Notes: a model not told the origin generated them from the letters alone. Positions 42,889 to 51,803 are shown, counted from the stretch's first letter. The stretch is DNA of 64,000 nt from Bacteroidota bacterium (GCA_023428755.1 JAEYWX010000019.1:1-64000), one strand, 5' to 3'. Program-made: numbers and translations.

Positions 42889-44826
42889 TCATCGAAAAAT
42901 AACGGTCCCCATTTCCTTGGTAAGCGCCATTTCCAGTTGTTTTAAGTGCTGATGTGTTTTAATAAGCGTTACCAATTCTTCCGACGTATGTGGGCGTTCC
43001 ATATCACGCTGGTTTTCGTCCACCATCTTTTTGATTTTTCGTAGTTTGAGGTAAGTAACAACCGACAACACTTCCTGGATATACATTTCTTCTCGTGTAG
43101 CAAATGGTTTTTCGTAGATGCGGATCCAGTTGGGACTTAACTCTTCGCTGAAGTCGGCAAGGGCAACCACATTTTTACTGATGGTTTGATTTTCATGAAA
43201 CAAAAAGTTTTTCATGTTGGGCTCTAACCCTTCGTTGAGCCACTGTTTGTATTGATCCGTGATCTGCAGCAGATCAGGATGATCGATCATTTCCCATTCT
43301 TCTGCTTCTGCCATGATGTATTGAGCTACGGTTTGCGTTTCATCCCACGGCAATAAACCAAAATCGAGCAGGCAGCGAACGAGTGCCCGTTCATGTTGCT
43401 CATCGGTTGTAAACAACTCGGCTGTATCACTAATGCCATCTTCATACACAGGCATATCCGGTGGCATATCAGCCGCTTGTTGCTCCTTCTGTTCAAACTT
43501 GGTAACACGTTCACGAATAAACTTATTCACCAATGCATGCAAGCCTGTTTCATCAATACGTAACAGCTCTGCGCTCTTATGAATATAATCCTGCTGACGG
43601 GTAAAGTCTTCTACCTTGTTAATGCGGCTGATACTTTCTGCGATCGTATTCACCGCTGCCGCTTTCTTCGTTGTATCATTCCCCGCATCTTTCAGCATTA
43701 CTTCCAGCTGAAAAAGAATAACGTCTTTTTTATTTTGTTTGATGAACTCAATAAAACCGGACGCACCTACTTTATTTACATAACTGTCCGGATCTTCTTT
43801 ATCAGGAATCAATACAAGATTTACATTCAATCCTTCTTCCAATGCAAGATCCAATCCACGCATGGCTGCTTTTACACCGGCCGCATCACCATCATACAAA
43901 ATGGTGAGGTTGTTGCTGTATTTTTTGATCAAGCGTAATTGATCGGGCGTAAGCGATGTACCACCACTTGCTACTACGTTTTCAATACCTGCCTGGTGTA
44001 ACGATACCACATCGGTATAACCTTCCACCAACAAGCATTCATCGTTTTTATCAATGGCCTGCCGTGCAAAATAAGTACCGTATAGAATTTTACTCTTTAC
44101 ATAAATTTCATTCTCCGGTGTATTGATGTATTTGGGTGCATTTTCTTTTTTGCCAATGATACGTGCACCAAAGCCAATTACTTTTCCCGTACTGTTGTGT
44201 ACAGGAAAAATGATCCGTTCACGGTAGTTATCCATTAACTCACCGTTACGCTCAGCTACCAGTCCTGTTTTAGTGAGTAGCTCAGGGTTGTATTGCTGTT
44301 TGATAGCTTCGCTGGTAAATGCATCCCGTTGCCGTGGAGAGTAACCGATCTGAAATTTTTTGATCACATCTTCACGAAAACCTCGTTCTTTCAAATACGT
44401 TAATGCAACACTTGTTCCTTCTTCGGTTTCAAATAATTGCTTACTGAAAAACTGTTGTGCAAACGAATTGATGATGTGCAGACTGTCGGCGGTTTGCCGT
44501 TGCTGTACCACTTCAGGCGAAGAATAGGTTTCTTCAACCGTAACATTATACTTGGCCGCTAAAAAGCGAAGTGCATCTACATAACTGTATTTCTCATGCT
44601 CCATGAGAAAGCTCACCGCATTGCCGCTGCGACCGCAACCGAAACACTTATAAATTTCTTTGGTAGGCGAAACGGTAAACGACGGCGTTTTCTCATTATG
44701 AAACGGGCAAAGACCGAGATAACTACTGCCTCTTTTTTTCAGTTTCACAAATCCGCCCACGATCTCAATAATATCGATGCGGCTGAGAATTTGTTGTATG
44801 GTATCCTGTGTGATCAAGGCTGGCAA
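42889..44826 (-). CDS. dnaG: DNA primase
   Basis: 645 residues. CHC2 zinc-binding domain with Cys40, His43, Cys61 and Cys64 (LCPFHNEKTPSF and YKCFGCGRSG), then the RNA polymerase domain and TOPRIM (CLLVEGYTDVVSLHQAG about 260 and LYDGDAAGVKAAM about 310). The C-terminal part binds DnaB. It makes RNA primers at the fork. Divergent from prfB with a 158-bp gap of repeat arrays. Confidence 0.95.
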   Translation of the reverse strand: MPALITQDTIQQILSRIDIIEIVGGFVKLKKRGSSYLGLCPFHNEKTPSFTVSPTKEIYKCFGCGRSGNAVSFLMEHEKYSYVDALRFLAAKYNVTVEETYSSPEVVQQRQTADSLHIINSFAQQFFSKQLFETEEGTSVALTYLKERGFREDVIKKFQIGYSPRQRDAFTSEAIKQQYNPELLTKTGLVAERNGELMDNYRERIIFPVHNSTGKVIGFGARIIGKKENAPKYINTPENEIYVKSKILYGTYFARQAIDKNDECLLVEGYTDVVSLHQAGIENVVASGGTSLTPDQLRLIKKYSNNLTILYDGDAAGVKAAMRGLDLALEEGLNVNLVLIPDKEDPDSYVNKVGASGFIEFIKQNKKDVILFQLEVMLKDAGNDTTKKAAAVNTIAESISRINKVEDFTRQQDYIHKSAELLRIDETGLHALVNKFIRERVTKFEQKEQQAADMPPDMPVYEDGISDTAELFTTDEQHERALVRCLLDFGLLPWDETQTVAQYIMAEAEEWEMIDHPDLLQITDQYKQWLNEGLEPNMKNFLFHENQTISKNVVALADFSEELSPNWIRIYEKPFATREEMYIQEVLSVVTYLKLRKIKKMVDENQRDMERPHTSEELVTLIKTHQHLKQLEMALTKEMGTVIFR

Positions 44827-44843
44827 ATTACGAAAATGTGTGA

Positions 44844-44960
44844 AGAAAGTCGGAATGTGAATAAGACCGAAAGTCAGGAAGCCGGAAAGACAGAAAATAA
44901 TCAGATTGATAAATCTTCAGCTCCTTTCTTTCGGACTTTCCGACTAAAAGCTTTCGGACT
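44844..44960. repeat. inverted short-unit arrays between dnaG and prfB
   Basis: Left units AAAGTCGGAA, GACCGAAAGTCAGG, GCCGGAAAG (44844-44896); right units CTTTCTTTCGGACTTTCCG and AGCTTTCGGACT (44922-44960). The right array reads as the left units in reverse complement (GTCCGAAAG, GTCGGAAAG). It ends 8 bp before the prfB -7 element. Confidence 0.7.
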
Positions 44961-44968
44961 ATTTCCCT

Positions 44969-44976
44969 TACATTTG
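44969..44976 (+). promoter_or_regulatory. -7 element of prfB
   Basis: TACATTTG, 8 bp before the ATG at 44985, so the leader is very short. No good -33 box. Confidence 0.5.
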
Positions 44977-44984
44977 CACCCATT

Positions 44985-46080
44985 ATGACAATCGAAAAAT
45001 TAAACGATATAAGGGAACGCATTCTTGTCCTGAGGAGGTTTCTTTGACGTCGAGAACCGACTATATAAAATCGCAGAAGACAAACAACTCTCTCTAAGTC
45101 CCGGTTTCTGGGACGATAATAAGCGGGCTACTGAAATTCTAAAGGAGATCAGGAACAATGAGTATTGGGTAAAACTCTACGAGGATACCAATACAGCCGT
45201 AGAAGACTTTGCTGTACTCTTCGAATTCTGGAAAGGCGGCGACGCTACGGAAGAAGAAACAAAAGAAGCATACGATAAAGCCATCAACGCCATTGAAGAT
45301 GCTGAGTTTAAAAGCACACTGAATCAGCCCGAAGACGAATTGCCTGCAGTTTTACAGATCAACTCCGGTGCCGGTGGAACCGAAAGCCAGGACTGGGCCG
45401 AAATGCTGGCACGTATGTACCGCATGTATGGCGAAAAGCAAGGCTGGAAAGTAACGGAAATGGATTGGCAGGAAGGCGATGGTGCCGGTATTAAAACCTG
45501 TACCTACCAGTTTGATGGTCCGTTTGCATACGGTTTTCTGAAAGCAGAAAGTGGTGTGCATCGGTTGGTGCGTATTTCACCTTTTGATAGTAATGCAAGA
45601 AGGCATACTTCCTTTGTAAGCGTGTATGTGTATCCGTTAGTGGATGATACCATTACCATTGAGATCAACCCGGCAGACGTGAAAATGGAAACATCACGAA
45701 GCGGTGGTGCGGGTGGACAGAACGTAAACAAAGTAGAAACGAAAGTACAGTTAACGCATATTCCTACAGGTATCGTAGTCGTTTGTCAGCAAGACAGAAG
45801 TCAGCTTGGTAACCGTGAGTTAGCAATGCAAATGCTGAAAAGCCGTTTGTATGAAATGGAACTGCAGAAACGCAACGAGCTGAAAGATGCAACCAACGCC
45901 AAGAAAAAGAAGATCGAGTGGGGCAGCCAGATCCGCAGTTACGTATTTCATCCGTACAAAATGATCAAAGATCATCGTACCGATTATGAAGTGGGCAACG
46001 TCGGTCCTGTAATGGATGGTGAATTGGATGGTTTCATCAAAGCCTACCTGATGAGCGAAAAAGAAGCTGAAGCAAAATAA
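44985..46080 (+). CDS. prfB: peptide chain release factor 2 (programmed +1 frameshift)
   Basis: The first 20 codons (MTIEKLNDIRERILVLRRFL) end at an in-frame TGA (45045-45047). The canonical RF2 recoding site is complete: AGGAGG (45033-45038) three bases before CTT TGA C (45042-45048). A +1 shift gives LDVENRLYKIAEDKQ and the rest, total about 364 residues. The GGQ peptidyl-hydrolysis motif is in SRSGGAGGQNVNKVET (about residue 230). RF2 reads UGA and UAA. Autoregulated: low RF2 raises frameshifting. Simple ORF calling misses the first third. Confidence 0.95.
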
Positions 46081-46081
46081 G

Positions 46082-46178
46082 AAATTTGAAAATTTGACAA
46101 TGAAGCAATTTGAAAATGTAATCTGATCTGCTTCTGCAATTTTCAAATTTTCAAATTCATAAATTTTCAAATTATCTA
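46082..46178. repeat. inverted short-unit arrays between prfB and pruA
   Basis: Left arm 46082-46118 (AAATTTGAAAATTTGACAAT, GCAATTTGAAAAT); right arm 46138-46174 (AATTTTCAAATTTTCAAATT, AAATTTTCAAATT). The right arm is the reverse complement in pattern, separated by about 20 bp. Confidence 0.75.
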
Positions 46179-46180
46179 TT

Positions 46181-47812
46181 ATGAACTTAGGTTATTTCAA
46201 CTATCCGCTGCCGGTAAATGAGCCAGTATTAAACTATGCTCCCGGTTCCGCAGAAAAGAAACGCTTAAAAGAAGTATTAGCTGAATTAAAAAGTACGGAG
46301 ATCGATGTACCCATGTACATCGGTAACAAAGAAGTACGTACCAATAAAAAACATGCCATGCGTCCCCCGCATGAACACAAGCATGTACTCGGTTATTTTC
46401 ACGAAGGCGAAGAGAAGCATGTGCAAATGGCCATTGATGCTGCGTTAGCAGCAAAAGAAAGCTGGGCCAACATGAGTTGGGAAAGCCGTGCAAATATTTT
46501 TCTCCGTGCTGCTGATCTTATTGCTACCAAGTATCGTCCGTACATGAATGGTACAACCATGCTGGGCCAAAGTAAGAATGTGTACCAGGCAGAGATCGAC
46601 AGCGCCTGTGAGATCATCGACTTCCTCCGGTTCAATGTTCATTTCTTAAGTGATATCTATCGTCAGCAACCCATTAGTGGTGCAGGTATGCATAACCGTA
46701 TGGAATACCGTCCGCTCGAAGGATTTGTATTGGCGGTAACGCCATTCAACTTTACAGCCATTGCAGGGAACCTTCCAACAAGTGCAGCGATGTGCGGAAA
46801 TGTGGTGGTGTGGAAACCTGCGAACACTGAAGTGTACAGTGCACAAATGATCATGCGTGTGTTGAAAGAAGCGGGCTTACCCGATGGTGTTATCAATTTG
46901 ATTTATGTAAGCGGACCAACCGTTGGCCAGGTATGCTTCAATCATAAAGATTTTGCGGGTGTGCATTTCACCGGTTCAACAGGTGTATTCAACAACATGT
47001 GGGAAACCATTGGAAAGAACATGGGCATGTATCGCAGCTATCCACGCATTGTGGGTGAAACAGGTGGTAAAGATTTTGTACTGGCACACAAAAGTGCAGA
47101 TCCGGATGTAGTGGTAACAGCGTTGTTACGTGGTGCATTTGAATACCAGGGACAAAAATGTTCGGCCGCATCCAGAGCATATATTCCGAGCAACATAGCA
47201 GAAGAAGTAAAGAAGAAATTGATTGCCGGTGTAAAGAGTTTCAAAATGGGAACGGTGGAAAATTTCTCCAACTTTATCAATGCTGTGATCGATGAAAAAA
47301 GTTTTGATAACATCAAACGTTACATCGATAACGCAAAGAAAGATGAGAAAGCAGAAATTTGGGTAGGAGGTAAATGCGATAAGAAAGAGGGATACTTTGT
47401 ACAGCCAACGATCATTGAAGCAAAGAATCCGAAATACGTTACGATGTGCGAAGAGATCTTTGGACCGGTGTTGACCGTTTACATTTATCCTGCCAACAGT
47501 TTTGAACGTGCATTGGAACTGGTTGATACAACATCACCGTATGCATTAACAGGTGCTGTGATTGCGCAAGACCGGGATGCAGTAGAACTGGCAACCGCAA
47601 AACTCCGCAACTGTGCAGGTAATTTTTATATCAACGATAAACCAACAGGAGCTGTAGTTGGTCAGCAACCATTTGGTGGTGCACGTGCAAGCGGTACCAA
47701 CGATAAAGCTGGAAGTATTTTGAATTTATACCGTTGGTTAAGTGCAAGAACAATCAAAGAAACATTTAACCCGCCAACAGATTACCGGTATCCGTTTTTG
47801 GGTGAAGAATAA
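46181..47812 (+). CDS. pruA: L-glutamate gamma-semialdehyde dehydrogenase
   Basis: 543 residues. ALDH motifs: EGFVLAVTPFNFTAIAGNLP (N-terminal, NAD region), HFTGSTGVF, catalytic Glu in VGETGGKDFVL (about residue 295) and catalytic Cys in YQGQKCSAASRAYIP (about 328), then GPVLTVYIYP. It oxidises glutamate semialdehyde (P5C) to glutamate in proline breakdown. No putA is adjacent. Confidence 0.93.
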   Translation: MNLGYFNYPLPVNEPVLNYAPGSAEKKRLKEVLAELKSTEIDVPMYIGNKEVRTNKKHAMRPPHEHKHVLGYFHEGEEKHVQMAIDAALAAKESWANMSWESRANIFLRAADLIATKYRPYMNGTTMLGQSKNVYQAEIDSACEIIDFLRFNVHFLSDIYRQQPISGAGMHNRMEYRPLEGFVLAVTPFNFTAIAGNLPTSAAMCGNVVVWKPANTEVYSAQMIMRVLKEAGLPDGVINLIYVSGPTVGQVCFNHKDFAGVHFTGSTGVFNNMWETIGKNMGMYRSYPRIVGETGGKDFVLAHKSADPDVVVTALLRGAFEYQGQKCSAASRAYIPSNIAEEVKKKLIAGVKSFKMGTVENFSNFINAVIDEKSFDNIKRYIDNAKKDEKAEIWVGGKCDKKEGYFVQPTIIEAKNPKYVTMCEEIFGPVLTVYIYPANSFERALELVDTTSPYALTGAVIAQDRDAVELATAKLRNCAGNFYINDKPTGAVVGQQPFGGARASGTNDKAGSILNLYRWLSARTIKETFNPPTDYRYPFLGEE

Positions 47813-47838
47813 ATCATCTATACAGTATAAGAAACACA

Positions 47839-47862
47839 GCCACCAGCAATGGTGGCTTTTTT
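47839..47862 (+). terminator. pruA terminator
   Basis: The stem GCCACCA / TGGTGGC with a GCAA loop is followed by T6. Confidence 0.85.
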
Positions 47863-48100
47863 ATGCACCTGTTTTGTTACTTACTATCAGTTTGTTAGAA
47901 CAGGTACACGCTCTTTTTTTTCTTTTTCAGATTTGTTTTGGCACGGTTTTTTAGAAACCCTAAGCATCTCCGTGCACGGGATACGTAAGCTGAAATCAGT
48001 TACAATGGAATACGTTGCTGAGCAATGGATATTTGGTGTACAAGCCAACGAAATTGATTCAGTTGTATTTCATACATCGATCACACAAAAAACTATTCAG

Positions 48101-48673
48101 ATGAAAGCATTATTTATTGCAGGAGCATTGTTATTGGCAGGAGTTGCACATGCGCAACATAAGCACGACGTTCATTTTGGTTTAAAAGGCGGGGTAAACA
48201 TTACAAATCTTGCCAGTTCGCCTGATGTTAATTACAAAACAAAAGCCGGATTTCATGCCGGTGGATTAGCACATATTCACTTGAATAAATCGTGGGCATT
48301 ACAACCGGAGATCATGTATTCCGGACAAGGAGCCCAATTAAACAATGCAAAAGTAAACCTGGGTTATGTAAATGTGCCTGTACAATTGCAGTATATGTTT
48401 GACAAGGGATTTCGTATTCAAACCGGACCGCAGTTGGGAATTATGGCAACTGCAAATACAAAACAGGGTGATACAAAAACAGATGTGAAAAACGGATTTA
48501 AAACAGCAGAGCTTGGTTGGACGATCGGTGCCAGTTATGTAGGCGAATCAGGACTTGGAATTGATGGAAGATACAATCATGGTATTACACGCATTAACGA
48601 TGGTGGAGGAACCGATCTGTATAACAGAGGGTTCCAGGTGGGTTTATTTTATGTCTTCGGGCATAAATATTAA
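48101..48673 (+). CDS. PorT-family outer-membrane beta-barrel protein
   Basis: 190 residues from ATG 48101. Signal peptide MKALFIAGALLLAGVAHAQ, then FGLKGGVNITNL, FHAGGLAHIHLNKSWALQPEIMYS (quoted part: HIHLNKSWALQPEIMYS), YVNVPVQLQYMF, FRIQTGPQLGIM and the terminal FQVGLFYVFGHKY. This is the outer_membrane_beta-barrel_2 / PorT pattern. The longer upstream frame is not translated. The 288 bp before it hold no other gene I can support. Confidence 0.85.
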   Translation: MKALFIAGALLLAGVAHAQHKHDVHFGLKGGVNITNLASSPDVNYKTKAGFHAGGLAHIHLNKSWALQPEIMYSGQGAQLNNAKVNLGYVNVPVQLQYMFDKGFRIQTGPQLGIMATANTKQGDTKTDVKNGFKTAELGWTIGASYVGESGLGIDGRYNHGITRINDGGGTDLYNRGFQVGLFYVFGHKY

Positions 48674-48691
48674 GTCGACCCATGAAGAACG

Positions 48692-48729
48692 ATAAGCTGT
48701 GTGCACTTGTGCATGCAGCTTATTTTTTT
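48692..48729 (+). terminator. terminator after the PorT-family gene
   Basis: The stem ATAAGCTG / CAGCTTAT, with extra inner GTGCAC pairing, is followed by T7. Confidence 0.78.
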
Positions 48730-48825
48730 ATTGAAGATGATGAAGTCACCGCTCATTTCAGCTTGCAGTAAAACCATTTGAAACATTTTACGACGAAGTG
48801 TTTATTTTTATCAAAATTTAGAGCA

Positions 48826-49335
48826 GTGAAGACCATCTTATCAAACGAACAGTTACAACTTACCATACAACGCTTAAGTCATCAGTTGATCGAAAACCAT
48901 TATCCGTTCACCAATTCGGTGATCGTGGGTTTGCAGCCAAGAGGAATTTTCCTGGCCGATCGTATTGTGGCAGCGATCCGTGAACAATATCCCTCCATTC
49001 AACTGCCCTACGGCAAGCTAGATATTACGTTTTACCGTGATGATGCACACAAAGAATTGCATATTGCCAATCAAACCACCATCGACTTCGATATTGAAAA
49101 TAAAAATGTGATCCTCATTGATGATGTGCTCTACACCGGCCGCACCATCCGTGCAGCCATGGATGCATTGGTTGATTTTGGCCGCCCTGCAAAAGTAGAA
49201 TTGCTGGTACTCGTCGATCGCCGCTTCAACCGCCAGCTTCCCATCCAGCCCGACTATACAGGGAAAGCTATTGATTCTATTCTCAGCCAAAAGGTGACTG
49301 TGGACTGGGAAAAACCGGAGGTCGTGCTATTGTAA
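48826..49335 (+). CDS. pyrR: PyrR-type pyrimidine operon regulator / uracil phosphoribosyltransferase
   Basis: 169 residues from GTG 48826 (read as MKTILSNEQLQLTIQRLSHQ). The PRPP-binding loop ILIDDVLYTGRTIRAAMDAL is at about residues 102-121, with GLQPRGIFLADRI and a LVDRRFNRQLPIQPDYTGK segment as in PyrR. PyrR binds pyr mRNA and UMP in other bacteria, or just acts as a PRTase. It lies 547 bp upstream of pyrB, with a four-helix-bundle gene between. Confidence 0.88.
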   Translation: MKTILSNEQLQLTIQRLSHQLIENHYPFTNSVIVGLQPRGIFLADRIVAAIREQYPSIQLPYGKLDITFYRDDAHKELHIANQTTIDFDIENKNVILIDDVLYTGRTIRAAMDALVDFGRPAKVELLVLVDRRFNRQLPIQPDYTGKAIDSILSQKVTVDWEKPEVVLL

Positions 49336-49372
49336 GGCACAAGGCACAGGGAGCAAGGCACAAGGAAGGTTC
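49334..49372. repeat. short-unit array left of the four-helix-bundle gene
   Basis: AAGGCACAAGGCACAGGG, then AGCAAGGCACAAGGAAGG: imperfect copies of AAGGCAC. It begins at the last base pair of pyrR. The CCTTG-rich array at 49767-49868 is its rough complement. Confidence 0.7.
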
Positions 49373-49412
49373 GGCCTGTAAAACAAATTGAAACACTATA
49401 AAAAAGAAACCT

Positions 49413-49760
49413 ATGTCACTCGAATTAGAAGTACGCTTTTATAAGTTTGCAGAAAGAAGCCGTGATTTCTGTCTCTCTGTTAAGTGGGATATTATCAACA
49501 CCGAATATATCAAACAACTCATCCGATCCAGTGGATCCGTATCTGCCAATTACATCGAAGCATCTGATGATTTGGGAAAGGCAGATGAAAAGATGAAACT
49601 CAAAACATCACGAAGGGAAGCAAAAGAATCGATTCAATGGTTCAATCTTATGCTTTTGTATGGGAATACGGACTTGGAAAAAGAACGGATATGGCTGGTT
49701 GACGAAGCAGAGCAAATCCGCAAAATTCTATCCGCTATTATCAATAAGCTCGGAGGTTGA
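49413..49760 (+). CDS. four-helix-bundle protein, S23/IVP-like
   Basis: 115 residues, all helical. Typical features of the TIGR02436/S23 family: FYKFAERSRDFCLSV, LIRSSGSVSANYIEASDD (about residues 37-54) and ESIQWFNLMLLYGN. Homologues include proteins encoded in 23S rRNA intervening sequences and the Avd accessory factor of diversity-generating retroelements. Here it stands between pyrR and pyrB, bounded by complementary repeat arrays. No reverse transcriptase nearby. Function unknown; a mobile origin is inference. Confidence 0.85.
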   Translation: MSLELEVRFYKFAERSRDFCLSVKWDIINTEYIKQLIRSSGSVSANYIEASDDLGKADEKMKLKTSRREAKESIQWFNLMLLYGNTDLEKERIWLVDEAEQIRKILSAIINKLGG

Positions 49761-49766
49761 CGCTTA

Positions 49767-49868
49767 TACCTTGTCCCTTGATTCTTGAAACTTGTCTCTT
49801 GTACCTTGCACCTTGTTTCTTTCTTGCGCCTTTCACCTTGTCCCTTGTTCCTTTTCCTCTTTTCCCTT
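49767..49868. repeat. short-unit array right of the four-helix-bundle gene
   Basis: About ten imperfect copies of ACCTTGTCCCTTG, for example CTTATACCTTGTCCC, TGTACCTTGCACCTTG and CACCTTGTCCCTTG. In reverse complement the units read AAGG-CACAAGG, like the left array. It runs to the pyrB leader. Confidence 0.7.
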
Positions 49869-49882
49869 AGCTTTGCTTTTTA

Positions 49883-50815
49883 ATGCAACTATCCACTCGA
49901 CATCTGCTCGGCATTAAAGATCTAACGGCACAGGATATTCAGCTCATCCTCGATACGGCCGCTCAATTCAAAGAAGTTTTACAACGTCCCATCAAGAAAG
50001 TGCCATCGCTGCGTGATGTAACGATTGTAAACCTGTTTTATGAGAACTCTACCCGTACACGCATCTCATTTGAGTTGGCAGAAAAAAGACTGAGTGCCGA
50101 TACCATCAACTTTACCGCATCCGGATCATCAGCTGCCAAAGGCGAAACCCTGCTCGATACGGTGAACAATATCCTGAGCATGAAAGTGGACCTCGTGGTG
50201 ATGCGCCACAGCGCCAGCGGTGCACCGCATTTCCTCGCCAAACATATTCCGGCGGCCATTGTAAATGCAGGCGATGGTATTAATGAACATCCCACACAGG
50301 CATTGCTTGATGCATTCTCCATAAGGGAAAAATTAGGCACACTGGAAGGAAAAAAGATTGCGATCCTCGGCGATATCATGCATAGCCGTGTTGCACTCAG
50401 CAATATTTATCTGTTGAAGAAGATGGGAGCAGAGGTAACCGTTGCAGGTCCGCCCACACTCATTCCCAAATACCTGCAGCAGGCATTTGGCGTAAACGTA
50501 TCGTACAACATTGAAGAAACCTTGAAATGGTGCGATGTAGCCAATGTGTTGCGGATACAACTCGAACGCCAGAACCAACCCCTGTTCTCTTCGCTGCGGG
50601 AATACAACCTGGCTTATGGTATCAGCCGCAAGCTGCTCGATTCACTCAATAAAGAAATTGTGATCATGCATCCGGGGCCCATCAATCGTGGTGTGGAATT
50701 AGACAGTGATGTGGCCGACAGCAAACAATCCATTATTCTGCAACAGGTAGAAAATGGCGTTGCAGTACGTATGGCTGCGTTGTATTTACTGGCGGGTAAA
50801 CGTTCTGAAAATTAA
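49883..50815 (+). CDS. pyrB: aspartate carbamoyltransferase catalytic subunit
   Basis: 310 residues. Carbamoyl-phosphate site FYENSTRTRISFELAEKRL (quoted part: YENSTRTRISFEL, about residues 52-64), MRHSASGAPHFLA, DGINEHPTQALLDAF (about 130-144) and the C-terminal MHPGPINRGVELDSDV. First committed step of pyrimidine synthesis. No regulatory pyrI adjacent. A DMT/DUF486 gene follows after 6 bp. Confidence 0.95.
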   Translation: MQLSTRHLLGIKDLTAQDIQLILDTAAQFKEVLQRPIKKVPSLRDVTIVNLFYENSTRTRISFELAEKRLSADTINFTASGSSAAKGETLLDTVNNILSMKVDLVVMRHSASGAPHFLAKHIPAAIVNAGDGINEHPTQALLDAFSIREKLGTLEGKKIAILGDIMHSRVALSNIYLLKKMGAEVTVAGPPTLIPKYLQQAFGVNVSYNIEETLKWCDVANVLRIQLERQNQPLFSSLREYNLAYGISRKLLDSLNKEIVIMHPGPINRGVELDSDVADSKQSIILQQVENGVAVRMAALYLLAGKRSEN

Positions 50816-50821
50816 CCGACG

Positions 50822-51154
50822 ATGATCCGTGCAATCCTGCTGTTGCTCTTCTCGAATATTTTTATGACCATTGCCTGGTACGGACATCTTCGCCATCAAA
50901 ACGTACCGCTGTGGAAAGTAGTTCTTATCAGTTGGGGCATTGCTTTTTTTGAATACTGTTTGATGGTACCTGCCAACCGCATCGGCTACCAAAGCGGTGT
51001 CAATGCATTTGAATTAAAAATGATTCAGGAAGTAATTACACTGGTAGTGTTTGGCGTATTTGCAGTTGTTTACCTGAAAGAACCCTTTCACTGGAAATAT
51101 GTGGTGAGTTTTCTTTTTCTGCTGGGGGCAGTTTATTTCATGTTTAAAAAATAA
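50822..51154 (+). CDS. DMT/DUF486-family membrane protein
   Basis: 110 residues with four membrane helices. DUF486 features: FSNIFMTIAWYGHLR, ISWGIAFFEYCLMVPANRIG (quoted part: WGIAFFEYCLMVPANRIG), FELKMIQEVITL and VYLKEPFHWKYV. Family function unknown; related to small drug/metabolite transporters. Probably cotranscribed with pyrB. Confidence 0.85.
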   Translation: MIRAILLLLFSNIFMTIAWYGHLRHQNVPLWKVVLISWGIAFFEYCLMVPANRIGYQSGVNAFELKMIQEVITLVVFGVFAVVYLKEPFHWKYVVSFLFLLGAVYFMFKK

Positions 51155-51164
51155 ACAGCGATCA

Positions 51165-51575
51165 TCAGGTTTTCAGTTCATCAAATCCTTCCTCGTATTC
51201 ATCAACCAGGTCTTCATCCGAATCATTTTTGCTGAACTGGTTTACGTCTTTCAATGTAAACATATCCATGCCGGTGGTTTGTGTCCACACTCCCTGTTCC
51301 ATCCGCAACACCTGCACCGGTAAACCAAACCTGCGTTGAAATTCAAACTCCAGGTCAGTTACTTTTTCAGTAGGCTGAATATCGATGACGCCATCAATGT
51401 GAATGTCTTTGATGTCTTTTAATCGTTTGTCGTCGGGTAATACATCCCATTCGCTCGATGCTTCATAAATGAGATGAGGCTTTGAATAAAATTCAAGCTT
51501 TAAATAAGGATAGAAATCAGAAAAAACAGTTTTGATTTCCTTCAAAGTAATATGATCGTGTAACTGGATATGCAT
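51165..51575 (-). CDS. hypothetical protein
   Basis: 136 residues from ATG 51575 (MHIQLHDHITLKEIKTVF). Alpha/beta with an acidic C-terminus (NDSDEDLVDEYEEGFDEL). The central segment VIDIQPTEKVTDLEFEFQ then FGLPVQVLRMEQGVW suggests a small ferredoxin-like fold. No family assigned. Confidence 0.65.
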   Translation of the reverse strand: MHIQLHDHITLKEIKTVFSDFYPYLKLEFYSKPHLIYEASSEWDVLPDDKRLKDIKDIHIDGVIDIQPTEKVTDLEFEFQRRFGLPVQVLRMEQGVWTQTTGMDMFTLKDVNQFSKNDSDEDLVDEYEEGFDELKT

Positions 51576-51677
51576 GGCTTTTATTTTGAACGAAAGGTAG
51601 AAGTGTCTTTCGCAAAACCCTATGCCTGTCATCAAAAGAAGCGGTGATTGTTGTCAGATTTTTTTGGGGAGGTTCTT

Positions 51678-51789
51678 GTCATCCCGACGATAGGAGGGAT
51701 CTGCTGAAGTATTTTGTCATTCCGAGGTACGAGGAATCTGATCAGCCATTGTACAAGTGCCCAACAGATCCCTCGTGCCTCGGGATGAC
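51678..51789. repeat. 112-bp inverted-repeat element A, left of the GIY-YIG gene
   Basis: Box GTCATCCCGA-N-GGAGGGATCTG (51678-51703), a second box in the same direction (GTCATTCCGA-N-GAGGAATCTG), and at the right end the inverted box CAGATCCCTC-N-TCGGGATGAC. Ends are perfect inverted repeats apart from a variable core of about 6-8 bases in each box. Same length and layout as element B. Confidence 0.85.
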
Positions 51790-51803
51790 AGTGCTATTTG
51801 GGT

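Noticed and set aside
44985..45340. prfB as a pseudogene because of an early TGA
   Set aside because: The stop is part of the complete RF2 recoding signal.
47863..48100. N-terminal extension of the PorT-family gene
   Set aside because: It would put 84 non-secretory residues before a clear signal peptide at 48101.
49334..49868. A diversity-generating retroelement suggested by the Avd-like protein
   Set aside because: No reverse transcriptase and no template/variable repeat pair with adenine-biased changes is visible.
51678..51789. Element A as a plain transcription terminator
   Set aside because: It is far too long, has three boxes and lacks a T-run after the stem; its twin and a single end box occur elsewhere.
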